Below are positions 55,601-64,000 of a DNA stretch of 64,000 bases, in pieces. The notes beneath the pieces are model-generated. The model had not been told where the DNA came from and made no database searches. It saw nothing but the letters and a program-made list of their open reading frames with translations. Position 1 is the stretch's first letter; each line of letters opens with the position of its first letter. Position numbers and translations under genes: made by a program. Location of the stretch: NCBI GenBank assembly GCA_032718475.1, contig JAUCBJ010007912.1, positions 1 through 64,000 on the forward strand, read 5' to 3'. Source of the DNA: Nemertoderma westbladi. Its lineage: Eukaryota > Xenacoelomorpha > Nemertodermatida > Nemertodermatidae.

Positions 55601-57585
55601 AGCAGGAGACCCATCTCCCGTCGTCCCTCATCTACCCACTCAACCGCCGAAGCGGGAGGCACCAACTTTGTAGCGGGCGGACGAGGGACAACGGGCAACA
55701 AGTCATGAATATTTCGCTCGGAGTCCAGGACATGAACAATTTCAGGGGTGGTTCTGTGGGGCACAGGTAGCTTCGTGCTGTGCAGAGGGAATTTAGAGGT
55801 AGGTTCAGGGAGTACAGGTGTCTCTATCACCGAAGGGGTGGCTTCGAGAACAGGCCTAATTATTTCAGGCTCATCTACTATAGTAGGGAGTCTTTCTATG
55901 TTAATTATTTGGTCTGTGGGTTCTATACTACCTAAGTTTGTATTATTTAGTTGCCTTCTAACAGCTGGGGGCAAATCAGGCAATTTCTGACGGTGGGACA
56001 TTCTTCTACGTCTGCTTAGACGAGATCTATTTCCTCCGCCTTCAGGATCGGTGGTATCGCCTTCCTCAGATGATGTATATCCCTGTCTTTTGGGAGTTGA
56101 TCGACCCATCATCTGCATTTGACTAGCTGTTAACTGTTTATTTATGCAGTCTTGATTCTCCTGAATGTTTTCCAATTCTAGTTGGGTGGTTTCTTCAGAG
56201 GCTCTCCGTTCTGCTTCTGCCACTGCCTCTGCCGCTGCCACTGCCGCCTTTCTTTCCGCTTCGGCCACTGCCGCCTTTCTTTCCACTTCTACCGCCTTTC
56301 TTTCCACTTCTACCGCCTTTCTTTCCGCTTCTACTTCTGCCGCTGCCGCTGCCGCGTTTCTTTCTGCTTCTGCCGCTGCCACTGCCACTGCTGCTGCCAC
56401 TGCCGCTGTCTTTCTGTCTGCTATACGTTTTTTCTTTACTTGTTCTTCTTGGACCCTAGTGATGCGGATGCTTTCATTGAATTTAGCTTGGTTCGCAGCT
56501 AACCTATCCACATCGATTGCGTCCAACACAAGCTTGGCTCCTTCACTATTAGGGCTAAGTCCATCTAGTCTTCTCCTCAACTCTTCATCTCCTACAAAAC
56601 GTTGATAGTCTGACAGATAGATGTCAATGGCATCCCTCTTATGCGGTTTCTCTGCTGTCGCTTCACTTTCCACTTGGGAAAATGTAGCGTCTGTTGATTC
56701 TCCATGGGTTGAGCGCTCATCCAGCTGAGCTTTCCACTGAGCCGTTCCTTGAACCTGGAGACTCACCCGTTGAAACCAAGTCTTTACGGCAACTTGCAAC
56801 GACGTGTCTTGTCTTCTTTTAGAAGCCTCCTCAAAGGCCGATAAGATTAGCCTGATTCGTAGAATTCTTTCTCTAACTTGATAAAGCAGCTGTCCCTGCT
56901 CTTGAGGTCCTTGGGGTTGTTGAAACAGTTGTTCTTTTAATCGCTCCATAGAGCTGAAGAATCCCTGTACGTATCCTGCTGCTGACCTCTTCCACACAGC
57001 TGGATCGATGGTTTCTTTTGTTACTCCCATCCTGTGTATGTCTTCCCAGGCAGCTTCCGATAAGTCAAACGGGAGTCCGGGTCGGGGGAAGTTCCATTGC
57101 GACTCGACAATAGACTTCAGTTCTTCCCTTGTGTATCCCGCATAACTATCCTTGGTCGATCGCTTACTTCTCACCCAATCAATCTGGTGTTCTTCCACCG
57201 CAATCAATACCCTAGTGAGTACGGCTGCAGGGAGGATGAGAAGGGGATCCGAATAAACCGCATCCGTCATCTTTGCTCCGCGCTCGGGTGTCAGCTCTAC
57301 AGTATCCTCACTACTGGAGCTGTCGGGCCGCTCAGAAATACGTTCTCGGCTCGAATGTTGCTGCCGTTCCGCTGCTTCGTGGTCCCGCTTAACCTGAGCT
57401 CGAGTGCCTATAATAGACCTACGGTGTTGGACTAGCTTAGGGTCTGATATTACTACTGGAGGGATGATCTTTCTTACAGTAGGAGGTGAGTTGAACTTCG
57501 GTCTCACACGTTCCACCATCCTGTCAGGGTCACAGATGGTTGTATCTAAGAGACTGTCTGACAGGTTTTGCTTTGTGTCAGACAT
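52672..57585 (-). CDS. gag-pol: Gag, aspartic protease and start of RT
   Basis: 1,637 codons from the ATG at 57585. Residues 1-800 form an unusually long N-terminus with an Ala/Glu-rich region of repeated ERKA units (about 390-460) and Ser/Pro-rich linkers. About 808-980 is the DUF1759-type Gag core (VKFNGDEMKWLPF). Zinc knuckles begin at about 1094 (CALC, then CYNCLRQGH, CAKC). The protease (DUF1758 type) has LLDSSSTGTF at about 1268-1277: the usual DSG or DTG is DSS here, which should harm activity. The frame then runs into the RT N-terminus (YYLTHHYV), and ends after the frame change near 52687. Confidence 0.9.
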   Translation of the reverse strand: MSDTKQNLSDSLLDTTICDPDRMVERVRPKFNSPPTVRKIIPPVVISDPKLVQHRRSIIGTRAQVKRDHEAAERQQHSSRERISERPDSSSSEDTVELTPERGAKMTDAVYSDPLLILPAAVLTRVLIAVEEHQIDWVRSKRSTKDSYAGYTREELKSIVESQWNFPRPGLPFDLSEAAWEDIHRMGVTKETIDPAVWKRSAAGYVQGFFSSMERLKEQLFQQPQGPQEQGQLLYQVRERILRIRLILSAFEEASKRRQDTSLQVAVKTWFQRVSLQVQGTAQWKAQLDERSTHGESTDATFSQVESEATAEKPHKRDAIDIYLSDYQRFVGDEELRRRLDGLSPNSEGAKLVLDAIDVDRLAANQAKFNESIRITRVQEEQVKKKRIADRKTAAVAAAVAVAAAEAERNAAAAAAEVEAERKAVEVERKAVEVERKAAVAEAERKAAVAAAEAVAEAERRASEETTQLELENIQENQDCINKQLTASQMQMMGRSTPKRQGYTSSEEGDTTDPEGGGNRSRLSRRRRMSHRQKLPDLPPAVRRQLNNTNLGSIEPTDQIINIERLPTIVDEPEIIRPVLEATPSVIETPVLPEPTSKFPLHSTKLPVPHRTTPEIVHVLDSERNIHDLLPVVPRPPATKLVPPASAVEWVDEGRREMGLLLGQLRKQHSRSSQQAQEMEGTVQQLKGTIRESRLELQEVQQSIALERDKLVNTQKGIPPTPVTMCQPVRSEVFHAQGVEPTRIYTASEVETPIVNPIKGNYRPVDNDIPYRSDHNPRNLYTDNSILNNTMAQESFTRQMARTEARQAVKVGEIVKFNGDEMKWLPFNEYYKDNIQNSVLSNGEKLRFLIECLEGSPKSTALKFIGHPDGLRQVWDTLNIRYGNRNNIAKYLYAKLVAPRKFISSGIIEFSDEIQEICRQFDWLGKSHEYQSSMVIGAVASTLPKGGVGTCWDKKVLYMMEQQRRDPTMADLMSFLDGEVKLQLLKQSREKTPENKVSEKPVSRRKVTPVCYTDDGESQTSQGEDSGKDTERSYYVNKMPKEQVSKFKSRTNDRREQVRKTPPTSPKRIQVRKPEERTSAHNVIQNKVSNIKPKCALCDGTHHLNMCDEFLKKSLKERREVMWDKRLCYNCLRQGHQWRTCYSDTRCAKCGAKHHILLHTEFERNSQSQVSDSEVHVQFSDVNETDQSSEMEGFYTDEFSDEDDSCYMINTAVYRALTYEKDTDSDLTLTTSDRQPSWKAPPSNVGIQEFPVVQLRVHGPKRSYVVNALLDSSSTGTFIDKELAEDIFAGQPKFRTKLNMSGIMQVWKSTVIADYYVGALSTPQDELGEHSIRSVKMAAIKNFATTQVEPYNWDEDDFTQQLDIPRFNTDYPGVQILISQNAHEALETLEKRPAQPQPLQAYAGRTRVGWYFTGPSRRTLMERLPKDQVYQVREWEVKGSELDDPTEGTPYSSDNDDVHQLFDEENTIDLLKENETWQNQVNLCQLLLPTERDDYNDELNDVIERYNAKTRDEHAVRFFTQEAVEPNSYDKALSVEEERAKQIKETTTRFLKDQGRYEIGLPFRKRKPKFVNNRPLAEKRIAQLHRRLTANSSAKEMYQTQLKKFISKGYAELVPEETPITERTYYLTHHYVHSQTR

Positions 57586-59769
57586 GTTTGTTTGTACAGT
57601 TGAATGCCTACTGCTATATTACAGTTAAAGCAAGTCTAGTAATTCAGTATCACTGTTAGCCTAGTAATTAATTACTGATACTGCTACTCAGTGTAGCGTG
57701 ATATATATATAATATATTAGAATACCGGTATGCTTATAGTATATATATAAGTATTATTACAGACTAGATTGGTCACAGAATACCGGTATGTAATTTCAGC
57801 ACAAATATATATAAATATATAATAGGCCTATCGTGAATACCGGTATACAGCTTACACCTATAGTATATATATAAGTATAATTACAGACTAGATTTGTCAC
57901 AGAATACCGGTATATAATTTAGCCTAAATTTATAGAAATAAATATAATAAGCCTATCGCGAATACCGGTATGTCAATTATTTTAAATAATTGAATTTCTG
58001 AAATTTTAGGGGTTACTTGGTTACTTTACTTACTTTATTACCGTTATTTGAGCAGCAGTCCAACTGATATTGAGACCTAATTGTTGTATGGCAGGCCTAC
58101 CTATTTTATAAATCGGTTTGAGTTGATTTATAATATATATACCCGTTAAAATGGGTTTTGTCAATATTTGAAATAAATGTTATTAGTTCTGGGGGAGTCA
58201 CTACACAGAAGCTGTGCGCTCTCAGTGAAGTGCTACTTGTGGGACACTAAAACAAATAATTCTAATTTACCTAAGTTACTTAATACTACAAATTACGTAC
58301 AATTCGGGGTGAGATTACAATCTCTAAATAAACACAAAAATTACAAATACGAATTTTTAGGGTAATTTTACAAGAAGTCTACAAACCAGTCTAACAAAGG
58401 GTTAGAATATCTGGTTATTACAAAGGACAGGGTATTACGGTATTTGAAAATAATAAGTAGTAGTAAATATACTGCGTTGTCTAGATAAGAAAATACCACC
58501 ATCTGACGACTTATAGCCGTAGCGCTATAAGTACTACGTTATGTACCCGGAGTGTTCCTAACTAGAAGTTAATTACCGCGGTCTACCAGAACCAACGTGC
58601 CTATTAACCACTTTACAACACAAATATACTGCCCACACACTAATTACCTTCGGAAAGCACTGTACACTAAACCCTAAATTAGGTACAAGTACTTATACAA
58701 CAAATAATCAGTAGTTAAAAATACTTGAACAGCTAAAAGAACCACGGTATCTGCTGGAGTGACCAGGGCACAAAATCACCAGTCTTTACCTACGCCAAGC
58801 AGCCCTGATGTAGTACCGGGGTTAGTTTAACTATAACGGTATATATAACAAGCACAATTGCTGTGGGGAATAAACTTGGGGATATGAAGGTTGCGAATAA
58901 TCGCATAAACTCTGAATAATAAATATTACGCTACGCGTACAGACTACTCAAACAAAATGCAGACCAAATACTGACAGACTACTATCAAGCCTAAACAAAC
59001 TACGGTATATGCAGACTCCGAAATGGTTAGTTAGTATGCGTTCTAACCGAGTAGTACGACTTATTCTTTCGAGGGGGTTTACCTCACAGCACTGGAAGCC
59101 CCTACGTTCCCAACTGGCACTTTATCGGACATACACTCCACACACACCGCAATCTCTTCAGAACTAACAACAGCCAGACAAAATCCAGCCTACAAATTAT
59201 CTAAGTAATAAATATTACGCTACCCGTACAGACTACACAAACAAAATACAGACCAAACGCTGGCAGACGACTATCAAGCCCAAATAAACTACAGTATATG
59301 CAGACTCCGAAATGGTTAGTTAGTATGCGTTCAAACCGAGTAGTACGACTTATTCTTTCGAGGGGGTTCACCTCACAGCACTGGCAGCCCCTACTTTCCT
59401 AACTAGTACTTTTTCGGACATACGCTCTACACACACTACAGTCCCTTCAGACTTAACAACAGTCAGACAACAGTCCAGCCTACAAATTGTCTGTACAATC
59501 TGAGCAGGCTTACACGCCTTCTGCTCAATACTGGCCTACAAATAAATAAAACTGACAGAAATAAGTAAGCTCCAAAAGAAACAAGGGGTGTACAGTCCCT
59601 AATCTCTTAAACAGCCTACCGGTATACAATTTCACAATCGAATAATACTGCTGTACCTGTACTGCTGTAGGTACCGGTCCGGGTGGTTAGGTAGTCAGGC
59701 CTACTAGGTACCGGTTGTCCGGTACTTCAGCATTATTGCCTACTGCAATACAGAAGCTATATCTGTTAT
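57586..59769 (-). promoter_or_regulatory. Long leader between 5' LTR and gag, with tandem repeats
   Basis: 2.2 kb without a long frame. Two 289-bp units (58917-59205 and 59206-59494) share GACTCCGAAATGGTTAGTTA and TCTTTCGAGGGGGTT. Two shorter units of about 115-125 bases (57720-57833 and 57834-57958) begin GAATACCGGTAT. I found no clear tRNA primer-binding site directly after the LTR. Packaging or translation signals would be expected here. Confidence 0.7.
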
Positions 59770-60940
59770 TGTTCGCGCTTTCAGACCTTTAGCAGTTTAA
59801 CCTGCCAAATTGGGATGTCTTTTAGATAATAGATCGTCTTTAGCCTATGACAAGTATTTGATACACTACATTAGCCGAAGCCAGTCTATGCGCGATCATT
59901 CACCCGCTGGATATACCCGGGAGACTGGATTCGGAAGCCTAACCGTATTGCAGGGTAGGCCTACTGTATTATTCGACTGATCGTAATATATAATCTCTGA
60001 CAAATATTATTCACTTTCTGGAAATATTAACAGTTCCTTTAGGACGTGGCGCTCTAAATATGTAAACAGAGTTATGACTTAAACTAAACACAACGGGATG
60101 GCTATAGATTCACATATATGGCGCATTCTTTAGGAGATGCTTTGTTATCAGTCACAATCATACACAATACTGCACAATGCTGCACACTGATCTGCCGACC
60201 TTCACTAATTTTAGTCACATATAAAGAAAACAACAGACGGTACATGTAGTGCTTATGAAATAGCATTTGATTCACTTCAAACCACTTTAATGTAAGTCGC
60301 AATCGTTATATGTAACCGGTCTCTCTAACCTTCAGTATATCAAGAAGATTGGGGTGTCTGATTATTTATCAGTATTCCAAATATAATATTCCATCAACAG
60401 ATATAATGAATAACCGACAGTAAATAGCAGTAAAATGTTAAGTTAAGTTTGATTGATATGTGATATGAATTGGTTTGTTTGTGAGGTAACAGATATACGT
60501 TCTATAATTAAGCCTACTAATGTTGGGCTAAAGACTGAAAACACCGAGATTCCAAAGCCGGTCTTTCTGGGCTCAGGACAAAATGTAAAACATTGACTCA
60601 TAATGCATTGCGTGATTTCTCGGAGGTTTCTGTACAAAAAGCCGGAGAATCGCTCTGATTGGTTGACCGAACAAAGAAACACCAGAGAACAAGGGAAAAT
60701 CTACACGTGTACAGCTCAGCTGTTAGCTGTCGTCATAGTAACTACACTGTTTCAAGAGGATCTGGCGTATTGCGTCATAGAATTGCTAATTATGTCCGCT
60801 AAAGTACACATACAGAAGAAATGGCTTTTATGTACTCTAAAACACCAGTACAGTAAGGACACGGCCTTTTATGCCTGTTAAACCAACTACAGAGTACTTT
60901 ACGGGGAAAATAACCGGCTAATTCCGCAAAAGCTTTTACA
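59770..60940 (-). repeat. 5' LTR
   Basis: 1,171 bp, TG...CA, upstream in element sense. It is nearly identical to the LTR at 42264-43434. Transcription would start here. I could not place a TATA box with confidence. Confidence 0.95.
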
Positions 60941-61600
60941 ACTAAGAATATATTATTTAATGAATTAAGAAAAATAATTAATTAATTAATCTTAATTCAT
61001 TAAATAATATATTCTTAGTAACGGTCCTACTGTTATCTGTTAATTACTCTAACTTTCATGCAATGATTATAAATATAATCCTACATGCCCATAACTAAAG
61101 AAATAAATTTACTCAAGAAATTCCAGAAACATGTTGCATTTCTATAACTGCTTGTAAGCCAACATATTATTATAATGTTAACTTTACTTCACCTTAGAAG
61201 TAAGTTTCGAACGCCCATAGCTATTTATTATATTATATTATATTATATATTTTTAAAAACTGCCACCTCGAAAATGCTCCAGTTGCACCGCAGTTATTCT
61301 TTAACCTAATTGATTTGGTACCAATGGAAAGCTGGCCATGCAAGGATTCCAAATAATAATGTAAAAACATTTGAATTTGGTTGGGTGCAGAGAGATGTAC
61401 TTATTCGAATTTGTAATGCCAAATTTGTGGGAAGATCTGGGGTTACCTCAATGTGTGACTATTCCACAATAGTTTATTTTATCGGGGTAGTTCGTACTTT
61501 AGATAGTATATGTTGGAATTGACTGAGCATACCAATAGTTCTTACTCGCGAAGTTAGTTCTTTGTCTTAATAGGCGTACGGCCCCTGGATATAGTGAATA
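60941..61600 (+). repeat. Array unit 4, right part (rest of palindrome and spacer)
   Basis: Resumes with the duplicated ACTAA and the palindrome, whose centre carries extra TTAAT repeats (to 61021). The spacer follows as in the other units. Confidence 0.9.
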
Positions 61601-61971
61601 TGGAATGAAAATAATCCCGTTAACGAATAAATACGCCTTTAATTTTTACAGGTATTGAAAATCACCCACCTAAATTATGTTGTATATTACATCCAATCAA
61701 GAACCTTTAATATAATTTAACCAATGGACAACAGATTCTAGAATTTAATCTTCATATTATATAAATAACAAAAACGTCGATTAGTGAATATGGAATGAAA
61801 ATAATCCCGTTAACAGAATAAATACGCCTTTAATTTTTACAGGTATTGAAAATCACCCACCTAAATTATGTTGTATATTACATCCAATCAAGAACCTTTA
61901 ATATAATTTAACCAATGGACAACAGATTCTAGAATTTAATCTTCATATTATATAAATAACAAAAACGTCGA
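61592..61971 (+). repeat. 190-bp tandem duplication of the unit leader
   Basis: 61592-61781 and 61782-61971 are near-identical, starting TAGTGAATATGGAATG and ending at AAAAACGTCGAT. It makes this unit about 190 bp longer than the next. Confidence 0.92.
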
Positions 61972-62076
61972 TAAAACTTGTCATACGCAAAACACTAATG
62001 ATTTAAGTTGCAACAAAGTTTTATTAGGATAAATAAATAATAGAAACAGTACTGGTGATTAGGTTCCATTGCTGTG

Positions 62077-62493
62077 ATGGCTTACAATGAGAGTGAAAAT
62101 GGCGTGTTTGGTGAGGATGAGTTACTGAGTTGGGCCTTAGAGGAAGATAGAAAGAAGGATATTGTGAGTAGATCAACCAGCAGGAAAGATATGGAGAAAC
62201 GGAGACGAAAGAAACGGAAGGGAAGTAAGAAGGGAAAGAAGAAGGGAAAGAAGAGCAGGTCTAGGAGTCGCCGAGGTAAAGGAAGTCGGTCTAGAAGTCG
62301 TAGAGGAAAGGGGAAGAAAGGAAAGAAGATGAAGGGAAGATCGAAAAGTCGGGGGAAGAAAGGAGTAGGGAAGTCTCGATCAAGGGGCCTTGGAAGAAGA
62401 GCCGAGGGCAAAAGTCTTGCCAGTCAGGGAAAACTTGATCCTTGCAGCAAGTTTATGAAGAAGTTGGTAAAGGAGGATATGAAACTGAACTAA
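62077..62493 (+). CDS. Basic Lys/Arg/Ser/Gly-rich protein, array copy 4
   Basis: An intact 138-codon frame with the layout of copy 1: acidic N-terminus (1-25), basic repeats (about 30-110), and a C-terminus ending EDMKLN. Together with copy 5 it probably shows the ancestral form. About 60 bases after the stop lies the palindrome (62552-62621). Intact frames in at least two copies, with mostly conservative differences, are in line with a real gene, but recent duplication could give the same picture. Confidence 0.65.
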   Translation: MAYNESENGVFGEDELLSWALEEDRKKDIVSRSTSRKDMEKRRRKKRKGSKKGKKKGKKSRSRSRRGKGSRSRSRRGKGKKGKKMKGRSKSRGKKGVGKSRSRGLGRRAEGKSLASQGKLDPCSKFMKKLVKEDMKLN

Positions 62494-62551
62494 TTAATCC
62501 TGTAAACTGATATTTTCCTGCCTCGCGGTCAACTATTTTATCGATAAAGCG

Positions 62552-62621
62552 TTACTAAGAAAATATTATTTAATGAATTAAGATTTTAATCTTAATTCAT
62601 TAATTAATATATTCTTAGTAA
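62552..62621. repeat. Palindrome, array unit 5
   Basis: Same palindrome with a few mismatches between arms (AAGAAAATATT against AATATATTCTT). Confidence 0.9.
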
Positions 62622-63481
62622 CGGTGCTACTGTTATCTGTTAATTACTCTATCTTTCATGCAATGATTATAAATATAATCCTACATGCCCATAACTAAAG
62701 AAATAAATTTACTCAAGAAATTCCAGAAACATTTTGCATTTCTATAACTGCTTGTAAGCCAACATATTATTATAATGTTAACTTTACTTCACTGTAGAAG
62801 TAAGTTTCGAACGCCCATAGCTATTTATTATATTATATTTTATATTTTTAAAAACTGCCATCTCGAAAATGCTCCAGTTGCACCGCAGTTATTCTTTAAC
62901 CTAATTGATTTGGTACCAATGGAAAGCTGGCCATGCAAGGATTCCAAATAATAATGTAAAAACATTTGAATTTGGTTGGGTGCAGAGAGATGTACTTATT
63001 CGAATTTGTAATGCCAAATTTGTGAGAAGATCTGGGGATACCTCAATGTGTGACTATTCCACAATAGTTTATTTTATCGGGGTAGTTCGTACTTTAGATA
63101 GTATATGTTGGAATTGACTGAGCATACCAATAGTTCTTACTCGCGAAGTTAGTTCTTTGTCTTGATAGGCATACGGCCCCTGGATATAGTGAATATGGAA
63201 TGAAAATAATCCCGTTAACAGAATAAATACGCCTTTAATTTTTACAGGTATTGAAAATCACCCACCTAAATTATGTTGTATATTACATCCAATCAAGAAC
63301 CTTTAATATAATTTAACCAATGGACAACAGATTCTAGAATTTAATCTTCATATTATATAAATAACAAAAACGTCGATAAAACTTGTCATACGCAAAACAC
63401 TAATGATTTAAGTTGCAACAAAGTTTTATTAGGATAAATAAATAATAGAAACAGTACTGGTGATTAGGTTCCATTGCTGTG

Positions 63482-63898
63482 ATGGCTCACAATGAGAGTG
63501 AAAATGGCGGGTTGGGTGAGGATGAGTTACTGAGTTGGGCCTTAGAGGAAGATAGAAAGAAGGATATTGTGAGTAGATCAACCAGCAGGAAAGATATGGA
63601 GAAACGGAGACGAAAGAAACGGAAGGGAAGTAAGAAGGGAAAGAAGAAGGGAAAGAAGAGCAGGTCTAGGAGTCGCCGAGGTAAAGGAAGTCGGTCTAGA
63701 AGTCGTAGAGGAAAGGGGAAGAAAGGAAAGAAGATGAAGGGAAGTTCGAAAAGTCGGGGGAAGAAAGGAGTAGGGAAGTCTCGATCAAGGGGCCTTGGAA
63801 GAAGAGCCGAGGGGAAAAGTCTTGCCAGTCAGGGAAAACTTGATCCTTGCAGCAAGTTTATGAAGAAGTTGGTAAAGGAGGATATGAAACTGAACTAA
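63482..63898 (+). CDS. Basic Lys/Arg/Ser/Gly-rich protein, array copy 5
   Basis: An intact 138-codon frame. It differs from copy 4 at a few sites, mainly in the N-terminus (MAHNESENGGLG) and one S for R in the basic part. ATG-to-ATG distance to copy 4 is 1,405 bp. The array runs beyond the window, with the first half of another palindrome at 63957-64000. Confidence 0.65.
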   Translation: MAHNESENGGLGEDELLSWALEEDRKKDIVSRSTSRKDMEKRRRKKRKGSKKGKKKGKKSRSRSRRGKGSRSRSRRGKGKKGKKMKGSSKSRGKKGVGKSRSRGLGRRAEGKSLASQGKLDPCSKFMKKLVKEDMKLN

Positions 63899-64000
63899 TT
63901 AATCCTGTAAACTGATATTTTCCTGCATCGCGGTCAACTATTTTATCGATAAAGCGTTACTAAGAATATATTATTTAATGAATTAAGATTTTAATCTTAA

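Larger units (their letters stand above)
42264..60940 (-). mobile_element. Bel/Pao LTR retrotransposon, 18,677 bp, with extra ORF
   Basis: Two 1,171-bp LTRs (TG...CA ends) flank a leader, gag-pol and a second long frame, all on the minus strand. ACTAA is duplicated at 42259-42263 and 60941-60945, and sister array units show the empty site, so the borders are exact. The LTRs differ at ten positions, about 0.9 %, so the insertion is young. The element is much longer than the usual 5-10 kb of this superfamily because of a long gag N-terminus, a 2.2-kb leader, a 1.6-kb gap after pol and a second frame of about 1,400 codons. Gag-pol and the second frame both carry disabling changes, so this copy is probably inactive. 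Confidence 0.95.

Noticed and set aside
59770-60940. Frames inside the LTRs (also 42264-43434)
   Set aside because: They are present in both LTR copies only because the LTRs are duplicates. No coding features.

Overview
The window is eukaryotic and looks like invertebrate animal DNA. It holds two conserved host genes with GT-AG introns (spartin and pyrroline-5-carboxylate reductase), non-LTR retrotransposons of at least two kinds, tRNA-derived SINEs, many small inverted-repeat transposons and a Bel/Pao LTR retrotransposon, a superfamily known from animals. I cannot name the phylum.

Layout. 1-34 is the end of an LTR of the same family as the large element further right. 541-5300 is retrotransposon debris. 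5725-14957 (minus) is a complete eight-exon spartin gene, and a complete three-exon P5C reductase gene (8020-10079, plus) lies inside its last intron on the other strand. 15494-17607 is a SINE that runs into a 63-bp minisatellite split by a LINE with an 11-bp target duplication. 20585-20994 and 26370-27241 are small inverted-repeat elements. 21545-25153 is the longest copy of the RTE-like LINE. 27252-28998 is an internally deleted THAP/P-type transposon. From 28999 to the right end runs a tandem array with a unit of about 1.4 kb. Each intact unit has an intronless gene for a Lys/Arg/Ser/Gly-rich protein and a 70-bp near-perfect palindrome. Nested elements break the array: a 2.3-kb TIR transposon (3-bp target duplication), a CR1-like LINE that itself carries a 3.7-kb unclassified element (7-bp direct repeats), RTE-like LINE pieces, and an 18.7-kb Bel/Pao retrotransposon.

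The most interesting object is that Bel/Pao element (42264-60940, minus). It has two 1,171-bp LTRs that differ at ten positions, a 5-bp target duplication (ACTAA), a 2.2-kb leader with tandem repeats, and a gag-protease-RT-RNase H-integrase frame with two compensating frameshifts. Downstream of pol is a second frame of about 1.4 kb codons (47766-43513). The order of motifs in this second frame fits a DEDDy-type 3'-5' exonuclease followed by three zinc-knuckle-like motifs and a basic tail. Four in-frame stop codons interrupt it, without any frameshift. One stop separates exonuclease motif I from motif II, and another lies inside a CX2CX4HX4C knuckle, so this was once, or still is, one protein. 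A retrotransposon of this size with its own exonuclease suggests an RNA or cDNA processing or proofreading role, which is inference.

The host genes have no evident functional link to each other. Spartin acts in ESCRT-linked and lipid-droplet turnover, and P5C reductase makes the last step of proline synthesis.
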